Shown here piece after piece: positions 8,310 through 15,712 of a stretch of 64,000 bases of DNA; the first letter of the stretch is position 1, and every line of letters starts with the position of its first letter. The notes under the pieces are model-generated. The model worked only from the letters and a program-made list of their open reading frames with translations, was not told where the DNA came from and ran no database searches. Made by a program: the position numbers and the translations under genes. This stretch comes from JAGQVA01 sp033764335 (GTDB lineage: Bacteria; Bacteroidota; Bacteroidia; J057): contig JANRJC010000044.1 in assembly GCA_033764335.1 (NCBI GenBank), positions 124,001 through 188,000 on the forward strand. The letters are read 5' to 3'.

Positions 8310-9611
8310 ATGAACAAAAACTTATACTCTCGCTTATTTATGCTGCTGATTTTTCTAAGCAGCTTAATCCTTCAGGCACAGCCCCGTCGCGACCGCGACC
8401 GTGTGCAAGTAATTGTAAGCCCCGAAGAAACCGACTGGACGTATCAGGCTGGCGACCGCGCCGACTTTAATGTTATGGTTATCCGCGACGGGCAACCCAT
8501 TGCCAATCAAGCCATTACCTACAAAATCGGCCCAGAAATGCTGCCCGCCACCGAAACCGGCGAACTCACCCTCAAAGACGGAACCGGTGTCATCAAAGGA
8601 ATGAAAATGAAAGACCCCGGATTTGCACGTTGTGAAGTCGAAGCCATTGTGGACGGCAAAACCTACCGCTCGTGGGGAACGGCAGGTTTTTCCCCCGAAG
8701 AACTCCGTCCCGTCGTCACCCCGCCTTCCGACTTTAAAGACTTTTGGACACAAGCCAAAGCCGAGCTTGCGCAAATCCCAATGGATGCCCGGATGACCCT
8801 TTTGCCCGAACGCTGCACCGAAAAAACCAATGTCTATCATCTCAGCCTCGCCAATATTGGCGGGAGCAGGTATTACGCCATTCTTTGTGTGCCCAAAGCC
8901 CCCGGCAGATACCCTGCATTACTCCAGGTACCCGGAGCAGGAGCGCGACCTTATTACGGAGACGTAACAAATGCCGACAAAGGCGTGATAACCCTGACCG
9001 TAGGCATTCATGGTGTACCCGTAACGATGGAAACCGACGTTTACAACGACATGATGCGCGGAGCCATCAGCGGCTATTGGATCAACAAACTCGACGACCG
9101 CGACCAATATTATTACAAAAGAGTATATCTCGGCTGCGTCAGAGCCATTGACTATATTTTTTCGATGAATGAGTTTGACGGCAGCAACCTCGCCGTTACC
9201 GGCGGAAGCCAGGGTGGTGCGCTTTCGATCATTACCGCAGGGCTGGACTCAAGAGTAAAATACCTGGCGGCTTTTTATCCGGCGCTTTGCGACCTGACCG
9301 GTTATCTCGAAGGAAGAGCCGGCGGCTGGCCGCACATGTTTCGCGATTTTAAGGAAGAAACTCATCCCAAGTGGAAAGAAGTTTCGGCCTATTACGATGT
9401 CGTAAATTTTTCCCGGCAATTAACCGTTCCCGGATGGTATTCCTGGGGATTTAACGACAATGTATGCCCGCCGACCTCCATGTACGCCGCTTACAACGTC
9501 ATCAGCGCCCCCAAAGAACTTTTCCTCGCCTACGAAACCGGCCACTGGACTTTCCCCGAACAAAACGAAATCGCCACAAAATGGCTTATGGAAAAGTTAG
9601 GAGTTAAGTAG
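8310..9611 (+). CDS. Secreted acetylxylan esterase / cephalosporin-C deacetylase family (AXE1) hydrolase
   Basis: A 433-residue alpha/beta hydrolase with a signal peptide ending near LQAQ (residue 24), a beta-sandwich-like N-terminal region to about 130, and a C-terminal AXE1-type catalytic domain. The triad candidates are S300 in GGSQGG, D383 in FNDNVCPP and H412 in TGHW. The family deacetylates xylan or small acetylated sugars. It is followed by a hairpin and then the Gfo/Idh gene. Acetyl-xylan as substrate would fit the GH10 enzyme elsewhere in the window, but it is inferred. Confidence 0.85.
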   Translation: MNKNLYSRLFMLLIFLSSLILQAQPRRDRDRVQVIVSPEETDWTYQAGDRADFNVMVIRDGQPIANQAITYKIGPEMLPATETGELTLKDGTGVIKGMKMKDPGFARCEVEAIVDGKTYRSWGTAGFSPEELRPVVTPPSDFKDFWTQAKAELAQIPMDARMTLLPERCTEKTNVYHLSLANIGGSRYYAILCVPKAPGRYPALLQVPGAGARPYYGDVTNADKGVITLTVGIHGVPVTMETDVYNDMMRGAISGYWINKLDDRDQYYYKRVYLGCVRAIDYIFSMNEFDGSNLAVTGGSQGGALSIITAGLDSRVKYLAAFYPALCDLTGYLEGRAGGWPHMFRDFKEETHPKWKEVSAYYDVVNFSRQLTVPGWYSWGFNDNVCPPTSMYAAYNVISAPKELFLAYETGHWTFPEQNEIATKWLMEKLGVK

Positions 9612-9615
9612 AGAT

Positions 9616-9642
9616 TGTTCCTTTTTTTAGAAAAAAGGAACA
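9616..9642 (+). terminator. Hairpin terminator after the esterase gene
   Basis: TGTTCC plus six T's pairs with six A's plus GGAACA around a TAG loop. A hairpin of similar design, followed by similar flanking sequence, occurs at 19458-19483, so this may belong to a dispersed intergenic repeat as well as end transcription. Confidence 0.6.
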
Positions 9643-9764
9643 CAAAAAATCGGAAAATTCTATGCCTCCCACAAGCCACCCCAGCCCGCCGAATTTTCCC
9701 GGCCAACGCGCTTGATTGCACTTTTTAGTACTTTCAAACCAGATACAAATTTATTCTTTACAAT

Positions 9765-11243
9765 ATGACTACTAAAAATACCGAAAAAACCAATTACTCC
9801 CGCAGGCAGTTTGTAAAAAGTACTGCGCTTGCGGCCGTCGGCCTGACCATTGTGCCCCGCCACGTGCTGGGCAGGGGATTTGTGCCGCCGAGCGACAAAC
9901 TCAACATCGCCGCCATCGGCTGCGGCGGCAAAGGATACGGCGACATCCGCAACGCCTGGAACAACGGTGCCGAAAACGTCACCGCTCTCTGCGACGTGGA
10001 CACATCCTCCGCCTCCCGCGCGCGCGAACTTCTGCCCAACGCAAAATTTTTCAAAGACTTCCGCGTCATGCTCGAAGAAATGAAAAACGACATTGACGCG
10101 GTCACCATTTCCGCACCCGACCATATCCATGCCGTTGCCGCCCTGGCCGCCATGCAAATGGGCAAACACGTCTATGTACAAAAACCCCTGACCCACAACA
10201 TTCGCGAGACCCGCATGCTCACCGAAGCCGCCCGCAAATACAAAGTCGTATCGCAAATGGGCAATCAGGGAGCCTCCAACCCCGGTCAGCAACAGATGAT
10301 CGAGTGGTTTAACAAAGGCCTTATCGGCAAAGTACACACCGTCCACGTCTGGACAAACCGTCCGGTATGGCCGCAGGGGATCCCCGTTCCCACCGAAAAA
10401 CCCGCCATGCCCGATCACCTGAGCAAATCCGACTGGGACCTGTTTATCGGCCCCGCCGACTATGTGGACTATCACCCGCTGTATCACCCGTTTAAATGGC
10501 GCGGCTGGTGGAATTTTGGCACCGGCGCACTGGGCGACATGGGCTGTCACCTGATGGATCCCCCCTTCCGCGTATTGGGACTTGGATACCCGACCGAAGT
10601 CGAATGCAGCGTAGGCCAGGTATTTACCCAAGATTGGGTACCCGAACATATTCCCGAAGGATGTCCCCCCTCGTCCTATGTACAATTGTCGTTTGGCCCC
10701 ACCGAAAAAAACAAATCCGCCATCAAAATGATCTGGTCCGACGGCGGCATACGGCCCTTTCACCCCGACCTTATCCCCGCCGCAGACTGGCTGGGCGAAA
10801 ACGGAAGCGCCAACGGCGTGATGATGATCGGCACCAAAGGCATTATGACTTGCGGAGTGTATGGCCTTACCCCGCAGGTTTACCTCAAAAGCGGCGAAAA
10901 AATCGCCATGCCCGAGGATTACCACACCAGCAACCCCAACGAAAAACTGCCCGAGTACGGCCATCAGGTCAGTTGGACACAGGCATGCAAAGCCGGATTT
11001 GACAGCAACGAACACAAGGCCCTCACCTCATCCTTTGACTATTCCGGCCCGATGACCGAAACCGTACTCATGGGCAACCTCGCCATCCGGAGTTACGCCC
11101 TGGGCAAATCCAACAGCAATGGCCGCATAGACTACTACGGCCGCAAAAAGCTGTTATGGGACGGCCAGAACATGAAAATCACCAACTTCGACGAAGCCAA
11201 CCAATTTGTGGGGCGGCAATATCGGAAGGGTTGGGAGATTTGA
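9765..11243 (+). CDS. Exported Gfo/Idh/MocA family oxidoreductase
   Basis: A 492-residue NAD(P)-dependent oxidoreductase. A twin-arginine-like leader (SRRQFVKSTALAAVG, residues about 12-26) suggests Tat export. The Rossmann fingerprint AIGCGGKGYG follows at about 50, and the family lysine motif reads VQKPLTHNI instead of the common EKP. The second half carries the Gfo/Idh C-terminal substrate fold. In Bacteroidota such Tat-exported proteins act on sugars or inositols in the periplasm; the substrate is unknown. Codons here end in C or G far more than in the flanking genes, which could reflect expression or transfer. A strong terminator follows. Confidence 0.88.
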   Translation: MTTKNTEKTNYSRRQFVKSTALAAVGLTIVPRHVLGRGFVPPSDKLNIAAIGCGGKGYGDIRNAWNNGAENVTALCDVDTSSASRARELLPNAKFFKDFRVMLEEMKNDIDAVTISAPDHIHAVAALAAMQMGKHVYVQKPLTHNIRETRMLTEAARKYKVVSQMGNQGASNPGQQQMIEWFNKGLIGKVHTVHVWTNRPVWPQGIPVPTEKPAMPDHLSKSDWDLFIGPADYVDYHPLYHPFKWRGWWNFGTGALGDMGCHLMDPPFRVLGLGYPTEVECSVGQVFTQDWVPEHIPEGCPPSSYVQLSFGPTEKNKSAIKMIWSDGGIRPFHPDLIPAADWLGENGSANGVMMIGTKGIMTCGVYGLTPQVYLKSGEKIAMPEDYHTSNPNEKLPEYGHQVSWTQACKAGFDSNEHKALTSSFDYSGPMTETVLMGNLAIRSYALGKSNSNGRIDYYGRKKLLWDGQNMKITNFDEANQFVGRQYRKGWEI

Positions 11244-11256
11244 GAACTCCCCCAAA

Positions 11257-11288
11257 CCCCCTCTTTGAAGAGGGGGCTTTTTTTATAC
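11257..11288 (+). terminator. Terminator hairpin, also a dispersed repeat
   Basis: CCCCCTCT pairs with AGAGGGGG around TTGA, then C and seven T's. Nearly the same 45-bp block, starting TTTGAGAACTCCCCCAA, recurs at about 15043-15087 in front of another repeat mosaic. Confidence 0.85.
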
Positions 11289-11385
11289 AATAATTTGAAA
11301 AATGGGCAGATTTGCGCTACCGATCGAAGATCCCATCGGTACATTCGACTCCTCCGGAGTCGAATGATTAAAAAATCGCTCATTG

Positions 11386-11495
11386 GGCTACAAACATTTG
11401 ACTCCTCCGGAGTCGTATTTAACCCGTTCTTCCCGTTGGGAAAAATACGACAACAGGGCGTAGCCGGACTCCGGAGGAGTCGTATGTTTGTAGCC
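11386..11495. repeat. 110-bp inverted-repeat unit, copy 1
   Basis: The unit begins GGCTACAAACAT next to GACTCCTCCGGAGTC and ends with the inverse order, closing with ATGTTTGTAGCC. The centre reads like TTAACCCGTTCTTCCCGTTG. Copies of the same length lie at 19632-19741 and 19993-20102; a truncated left half starts near 15499. The design resembles a MITE or a REP-type bicluster. Confidence 0.8.
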
Positions 11496-11610
11496 GTATG
11501 GCCCGTTTTTTAGATGTACCGACTCTGGAGGAGTCGTATTTAACCCCTTCTTTCCATTGGGAAAAATACGCAACAGGGCGTAGCCCGATCCCGGAGGGAT
11601 CACATGTTTG

Positions 11611-11777
11611 TAGCCCATCGGCTCGCCTAATATTTTTTCCCTCTTGCGCCGCGCCGTAGCGCGCAAAATCCCGCTTCTCCAATCGGAGAAGCACATTTTT
11701 CTACATACCGCCCGTCATTCCGACGACCGAAGGGAGGAGGAACCTTTTCTCGCTACACGCCCACGGCGCAACGCAAT
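11611..11777. repeat. Direct repeat, copy 1 (~165 bp)
   Basis: It starts TAGCCCATCGGCTCGCCTAA and runs through the GCTTCTCC/GGAGAAGC hairpin to GGCGCAACGCA. Copy 2 starts 289 bp later at 11900 with only a handful of differences. Partial relatives occur in mosaics B and C. Confidence 0.8.
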
Positions 11778-11899
11778 AAAAAAAATAAAAAAATGGGCAC
11801 CAATCGCAGGCTACCGACGTTGCGGCCCTACCCGGCCTTTTGCTTTCAGCTTAAAGATAAAGTGTCGCAGACACAAGGCTCGGAGAGCCGTAATGTCGG

Positions 11900-12064
11900 T
11901 AGCCCATCGGCTCGCCTAATATTTTTTCCCTCTTGCGTCGCGCCGTAGCGCGCAAAATCCCGCTTCTCCAATCGGAGAAGCACATTTTTCTACCCACCGC
12001 CGGTCATCCCGACGACCGTAGGAAGGAGGGACCTTTTCTTGCTACGCGCCCAAGGCGCAACACA
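11900..12064. repeat. Direct repeat, copy 2 (~165 bp)
   Basis: The second copy of the block at 11611-11777, with the same order of palindromes and the shared ending CCAAGGCGCAAC. High similarity over the whole length argues for a recent tandem duplication with an unrelated spacer. Confidence 0.8.
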
Positions 12065-12303
12065 AGCGGAAAAATGAATAGGGCGGCTCCCTTTCTACAA
12101 ACATTTGACCTCTCCGAGGTCGGGCTTCGCCTACACACAAACCTAACTACAACTTGATGCAGCCGGACACTACGACTCAGCCCAACCCTGCGGCTCGGCG
12201 TAGCCGGACTCCGGAGGAGTCAAATGTTTGTAGCCCGAACGGCGACCCCTATTAAATTTCTTCCTTCTGCGATGCGCAAAAGCGCGCTACCCATCCGCAA
12301 TTT

Positions 12304-12446
12304 TTGGGGGCACATCCCCCAAACCCCCTGTCGCTCCGGTGGTTCAGTTGGCACGCCTTCGCTTGCTCCGCCGCTACGGCTTTGCCAACTGCTCCACCTC
12401 CGCTCCTGCTCAATGGAAAGCCCGGAAGGGTCTGCCCTAAACTGGG
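12304..12446. repeat. Conserved 3' flank of DGR target 1
   Basis: 143 bp directly downstream of the variable repeat, in the sense of the target gene, match 15570-15712 behind target 2 with two mismatches (12336 and 12431). It contains a hairpin TTGGGGG-CACAT-CCCCCAA, an inverted pair GTTGGCA/TGCCAAC, and an 18-bp segment (12408-12425) that is the inverse of the sequence beside the template repeat. Such conservation outside coding sequence suggests a role in retrohoming or recent duplication of the whole cassette. Confidence 0.85.
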
Positions 12447-13171
12447 GGGGCAAAAGCGAGGCGGAAGCCGAGATAATTGACCCGATTCCCCGGCGAAGTG
12501 TAGTCGCGATTCGCAACGCGGCAGTACCGCGGATAGTTGCCCCAGCTACCGCCGCGGAGCACACGAGCAGACCCCCTGTCACCTGCATCTATCCAGGCAG
12601 AGCCGTCAGCAGGAGCGCCCTTATAATCGCTATGCCAGTCGTCTTCACACCATTCCCAAACATTGCCGCTCATATCGTAAATACCCAACTCGTTGGGTAA
12701 TTTCTGGCCGACCGGCTTGGTTTCCTGATGGCTGTTTTCCCGATACCACCCCACCTCTTCGAGGCGGTTGCTCCCGGAATACACCGTGTGTTTTGATTTA
12801 TTGCCGCCTCTCGCCGCAAACTCCCATTCCGCCTCACTCGGAAGACGGAAGGTCAAACCGGTCACGCTGTTGAGTTTTTCGATAAATTTTTTCGCATCAT
12901 CCCACGATATATGCTCCACCGGGCGCAAATCTCCCTGGAAAAAAGAAGGGTTATTTTCTTCGCCCATTACTGCTTTCCATAGGCCCTGGGTTACGGGGTA
13001 TTTGCCCAGATAATACGCGGACATAGATACTTCATGCGCGGGCATTTCCCAGAAAATAGCATCACTATCATTTTCCCCGCTCCCCATCATAAATTTCCCT
13101 CCTTCGACAAAAATCATCTCGAAGGAAAAACCATTAGGCAATTTTATGACTTTAGGGGACAACTGTGTCAT
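12437..13171 (-). CDS. DGR variable protein 1, FGE-sulfatase (SUMF1) C-type-lectin fold
   Basis: A 244-residue protein made of one FGE-sulfatase domain: GGKFMMGS near 26-33, HEVSMSAYYLGKYPVTQGLW at about 47-66, FRLPSEAEWEFAARGG, and NVWEWCEDDW. The last ~45 residues are the variable repeat, which includes RVLRGGSW, CRVANR and NYLGFRLA. It has a single cysteine in the C-terminal part where true formylglycine-generating enzymes carry catalytic cysteines, so a binding rather than an enzymatic role is likely. There is no signal peptide, so it is probably cytoplasmic. The N-terminal ~150 residues closely match target 2, indicating recent duplication. It lies downstream of the RT and template. Confidence 0.93.
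   Translation of the reverse strand: MTQLSPKVIKLPNGFSFEMIFVEGGKFMMGSGENDSDAIFWEMPAHEVSMSAYYLGKYPVTQGLWKAVMGEENNPSFFQGDLRPVEHISWDDAKKFIEKLNSVTGLTFRLPSEAEWEFAARGGNKSKHTVYSGSNRLEEVGWYRENSHQETKPVGQKLPNELGIYDMSGNVWEWCEDDWHSDYKGAPADGSAWIDAGDRGSARVLRGGSWGNYPRYCRVANRDYTSPGNRVNYLGFRLAFAPPV
12442..12576 (-). repeat. DGR variable repeat VR1
   Basis: 135 bp at the 3' end of target 1, aligned without gaps to the template at 13420-13554 (constant offset 978). Seventeen of the template's 33 coding-strand adenines are replaced; no C, G or T of the template is changed. AAC and AAT codons become GCT, CTC, GGC, TAT, TAC, GAC and ACT. The final ~28 bp, which hold no adenine (CTCGGCTTCCGCCTC, then T/C-rich sequence), are identical and are the likely initiation-of-mutagenic-homing site. 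Confidence 0.96.
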
Positions 13172-13231
13172 AGATGCAAGTATAAGAAAGTTTGGGATAT
13201 GCGCAGCACTGTATTTATCAATAGAGAGGGT

Positions 13232-13271
13232 TTATCAATAGCGAGGGATTTAAATCCCTCGCTATTGATAA
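13232..13271. repeat. Perfect 40-bp palindrome between template and target 1
   Basis: TTATCAATAGCGAGGGATTT is followed immediately by its exact reverse complement, with TTTAAA at the centre. The half-site is echoed just upstream at about 13215-13230, with a near-identical TTTATCAATAGAGAGGG. Four TGATAA repeats follow on the right (13266-13289). It could be a terminator for the template RNA, a cruciform, or an operator for target 1. Confidence 0.9.
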
Positions 13272-13297
13272 TGATAATGATAATGATAAAATAAAAA

Positions 13298-13419
13298 TCA
13301 GCAACCGGCTTTTCGTTTTACACTACTGGTACGGTTGCTGTGACGACGGAGTCGCATTTTTGTCCCGAAGGAGCAGGATTGTTTTCTGTTCAGTAGCAGC
13401 CATCCGGCTTTCCATTGAG
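13298..13419 (-). ncRNA. Probable 3' part of the DGR template RNA
   Basis: Non-coding sequence just after the template in the direction of transcription. It begins with a 17-nt segment (13404-13420) that is the inverse, with one base missing, of a segment found behind both variable repeats. An 8-bp inverted pair, AGCAACCG at 13300 and CGGTTGCT at 13332, could close a hairpin. DGR RNAs of other systems have a structured segment after the template that is needed for cDNA synthesis; assigning that role here is inference. Confidence 0.45.
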
Positions 13420-13554
13420 CTGGGGGGGCAAAAGCGAGGCGGAAGCCGAGATTATTGTCCCGATTCTCCGGCGAATTGTTGTTGCGATTCGCAACGCGGC
13501 AGTTCTGCGGATTGTTGTTCCAGCTACCGCCGCGGTTCACACGATTAGACCCTT
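13420..13554 (-). repeat. DGR template repeat (TR)
   Basis: 135 bp lying 12 bp beyond the RT stop codon, read in the same direction. In the target frame it encodes an asparagine-rich string: WNNNPQN, then NRNNNSPEN, then RDNNLGF. AAC and AAT codons are the DGR-preferred way to diversify an amino-acid site without creating stops. It shares the adenine-free end with both variable repeats and diverges from them right after CCCCCCCAG. Transcription would run on from the RT gene. An 80-codon frame across it is not a gene. Confidence 0.96.
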
Positions 13555-13566
13555 ACGAAAACAACC

Positions 13567-14556
13567 CTAAATTTTTGTCAAAACATTTTTTCGAAATCCT
13601 ATCGTATCTGCATGAGAAAGAAACGCCAGCAATGGCAAAACCCTCCGCTGACAGACTACCTCATCCCATTCGCCCGAGTGGTAATTTTCATACAAATAGT
13701 TGATTTTTTTGATAAACCGCTGTTTGCTTCGCTGGGTGAGTTGTACCTGCCAGGGGTAAATTTTATATCCCAGAAAAGGCAAACCATGAGTGCTACGGTT
13801 TAGTTCTATGGGTTTGAGGGAACATAGCAGTTTGTTTTCGACGAAATCATTTACCTCAAGAAACGCCGCTTTCAAAACTGATTTTTCACTATCCCACAAA
13901 ACCATATCATCCATATACCGCACATAACCTTTGACACGGAGTTTTTCTTTGATAAAATGATCCAGCCCCGAAAGGTAGTGATTGGCGAAATACTGGCTGC
14001 AAAGGCTTCCGATGGGGAGACCGCGATGTATTTCCGCCTCGTAGCTGTCAATGATTTTCCCAAATATCTCCAGCAGGCGGTAGTCTTTAAACATTCTTTC
14101 CAACTGAGATTTCAGGACGTCGTGGTGAATGCTACCAAAATATTTGCGCACATCAAGCTTCAGATACCAGCCATATTTCCGGGTAAAATACTTAGCGCGA
14201 TCAATGGCGGCATAAGTACCTTTTCCTTTTCGGCTGGCGTAACTGTCGAAAATCTGCGCTTGCTCAAAATAGTCGTGGCAAATATTCATTAGCGCATGGT
14301 GAAGCACCTGTTCGCTAAAGGCACTGGCGCAAATTTCCCTTTCCTTAGGATCAAAAATTTTGAAGTAGCGATAATCCCCCGTTTCAACCAGGCCGGTTTT
14401 CATCTGCTTTTGAAGGCAGTCCAAATTTTCGTCGAGGTTTTCCTGATACGAAAGGACGCCCACAGAATATCGTTTTCCTTTGCTGGCTTTCCAAAATGCA
14501 TGCCGCAGGTTTTCCGTTTCCGCCGCTTCCTCAAGCAGGTTGTTGACCCGAATCAT
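13567..14556 (-). CDS. DGR reverse transcriptase
   Basis: A 329-residue reverse transcriptase that would copy the template RNA with adenine-directed errors. Visible motifs: LKLDVRKYFGSI at 132-143 (motif with D135), GLPIGSLCSQYFAN at 179-192, and catalytic YMDD at 214-217. The SQ ending of the IGSLCSQ motif is the DGR signature, whereas group II intron enzymes carry SP. There is no maturase or endonuclease domain, as expected. It overlaps the HRDC gene by 26 bp and is followed within 12 bp by the template repeat. Confidence 0.96.
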   Translation of the reverse strand: MIRVNNLLEEAAETENLRHAFWKASKGKRYSVGVLSYQENLDENLDCLQKQMKTGLVETGDYRYFKIFDPKEREICASAFSEQVLHHALMNICHDYFEQAQIFDSYASRKGKGTYAAIDRAKYFTRKYGWYLKLDVRKYFGSIHHDVLKSQLERMFKDYRLLEIFGKIIDSYEAEIHRGLPIGSLCSQYFANHYLSGLDHFIKEKLRVKGYVRYMDDMVLWDSEKSVLKAAFLEVNDFVENKLLCSLKPIELNRSTHGLPFLGYKIYPWQVQLTQRSKQRFIKKINYLYENYHSGEWDEVVCQRRVLPLLAFLSHADTIGFRKNVLTKI

Positions 14557-14983
14557 CCTTTTCGGAAATAAATTTACTGGCGTATTTTTCGATTTTTTTC
14601 ACCCCGATGCCCTTGATTTTTTTCATGGCGGCGACGGTAAGTTTTTCGATTTTTGCCATTTCCGACAATTCTTCATCCGAAAAAACCGCAAATGCCGGAA
14701 TCGTTTCTTCCGTGGCAATTTCCTTGCGTATTTCCCTAAGTTTGGAAAACCGGGCAAAAGTTGGCTCATCCAATATGGCTCTGTAATCCACCTTATCTTT
14801 TTTCCCAAAAACATCCGCAGAAGAATCCATATATCGGATACAAAAACACCAATATGCGCCCTGCTCAGAATTTACGATATGGCTTTCTGTCTGCAATATT
14901 TTGTGCGAACGGAGAAATTTGTTCAGGTCTTCATTCACAGCTTCTCCACCTGTAACCGGAATGGTAAAAATTTTGATTTGCAT
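14531..14983 (-). CDS. HRDC-domain DGR accessory protein
   Basis: A 150-residue protein. Its C-terminal region (about 79-143) reads as an HRDC nucleic-acid-binding helical domain: LREIRKEIATEETIPAFAVFS, then a TVAAMKKIKGIG segment. The N-terminal 55 residues (MQIKIFTIPV, with WCFCIRYM) form an alpha/beta unit I cannot assign. The 26-bp overlap with the RT start makes co-translation nearly certain. HRDC proteins are a known alternative to Avd as DGR partners, probably binding template RNA or target DNA. Confidence 0.88.
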   Translation of the reverse strand: MQIKIFTIPVTGGEAVNEDLNKFLRSHKILQTESHIVNSEQGAYWCFCIRYMDSSADVFGKKDKVDYRAILDEPTFARFSKLREIRKEIATEETIPAFAVFSDEELSEMAKIEKLTVAAMKKIKGIGVKKIEKYASKFISEKDDSGQQPA

Positions 14984-15569
14984 TGTTTTTCAATTAGTTT
15001 TTTCTATCAGACAAAAAATAATTAAAAGTGCATGGTTGGGGTTTGAGAACTCCCCCAACCCCCTCTTTGAAGAGGGGCTTTTTTATAAAAGGGCAACAAT
15101 TTGAAAAACCGGCCACGGCTCGGGCTACCGATCGAAGATGTCTCCGGTACATTCGACCCACAGAAAGTGGTCTGGCGATCCTCCGGAGTCGTATTTAACC
15201 CCTTCTTCCCATTGGGAAAAATAGGCAGCAGGGCGCAGCCCGATCCACGTAGTGGCCTATCGGCCCGGAGGGATCACATGTACCGAAGGCATCTTCGATT
15301 TGTAGCCACCGGCCCGTTTTTTTTATTTTCATTTTCTCTCCGCGCGCTGAAACGCGCAACCGACGCTTCTCCAATCGGAGAAGCACATTTTCTACACAAC
15401 GCAAAGTCATCCCGAACGAGCGATAGCGAGGAGGGACCTTTTCTCGCTACGCGCCCAAGGCGCAACGCAAACAGAAAAAGAAAAGGGGCGCAATCCGGGC
15501 TACAAACATTTGACTCCTCCGGAGTCGTATTTAACCCCCTCTCCTCATACCGCACAAACTTTCCGCCTA
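14984..15569. repeat. Repeat mosaic B between the two halves of the DGR island
   Basis: No convincing gene. From left to right it holds a terminator-like repeat (about 15043-15087, same as at 11257), a nested copy of the GGGCTACCGATCGAAGAT block in which one palindrome is interrupted by another (15118-15320), the GCTTCTCCAATCGGAGAAGC hairpin at 15365-15384, a CCCGAACGAGCGATAGCGAGG-type repeat, and the left half of the 110-bp unit with GACTCCTCCGGAGTC at 15512. It separates target 2 from the HRDC-RT operon and contains whatever promoter drives the latter. Confidence 0.8.
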
Positions 15570-15712
15570 TTGGGGGCACATCCCCCAAACCCCCTGTCGC
15601 TACGGTGGTTCAGTTGGCACGCCTTCGCTTGCTCCGCCGCTACGGCTTTGCCAACTGCTCCACCTCCGCTCCTGCTCAATGGAAAGCCCGGAAGGGACTG
15701 CCCTAAACTGGG
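15570..15712. repeat. Conserved 3' flank of DGR target 2
   Basis: The second copy of the 143-bp block at 12304-12446 (offset 3266), with differences only at 15602 and 15697. The difference at 15697 lies in the loop of a small hairpin, AGGG-CAGW-CCCT, just past the stop codon, so the stem is preserved. DGR targets of other systems need a short hairpin downstream of the homing site; this is a candidate. Confidence 0.85.

Larger units (their letters stand above)
11289..12303. repeat. Repeat mosaic A, left border of the retroelement island
   Basis: About 1 kb without a convincing gene. It holds many copies of a 15-bp palindrome, GACTCCTCCGGAGTC or its inverse, at 11347, 11400, 11467 and 12207, with variants at 11521, 11588 and 12107. 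It also has the 20-bp hairpin GCTTCTCCAATCGGAGAAGC at 11673 and 11962, GCGCGC-rich palindromes, and a ~165-bp direct repeat. Short open frames here recur in mosaics B and C because the DNA repeats, not because they encode proteins. It looks like an accumulation of palindromic intergenic elements. Confidence 0.85.

Noticed and set aside
9660..11015. 451-codon minus-strand open frame
   Set aside because: It is antisense to the clearly recognisable Gfo/Idh gene and arises from its C/G-rich codon usage.
11388..12157. Several 70-100-codon frames in the repeat mosaics
   Set aside because: The same peptides recur wherever the DNA repeats recur, in several frames, so they reflect repeated DNA and not genes.
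11289..12303. CRISPR-like array
   Set aside because: The short palindromes alternate in orientation, are unevenly spaced, and no cas gene is present.
13298..13540. 80-codon open frame on the minus strand across the template repeat
   Set aside because: It begins at a GTG inside the template and encodes only the Asn-rich template string followed by unrelated sequence; the template is non-coding.
13567..14556. Reverse transcriptase as group II intron or retron
   Set aside because: There is no intron RNA domain, maturase or msr/msd-like structure; the SQ motif, HRDC partner and TR/VR repeats fix it as a DGR enzyme.
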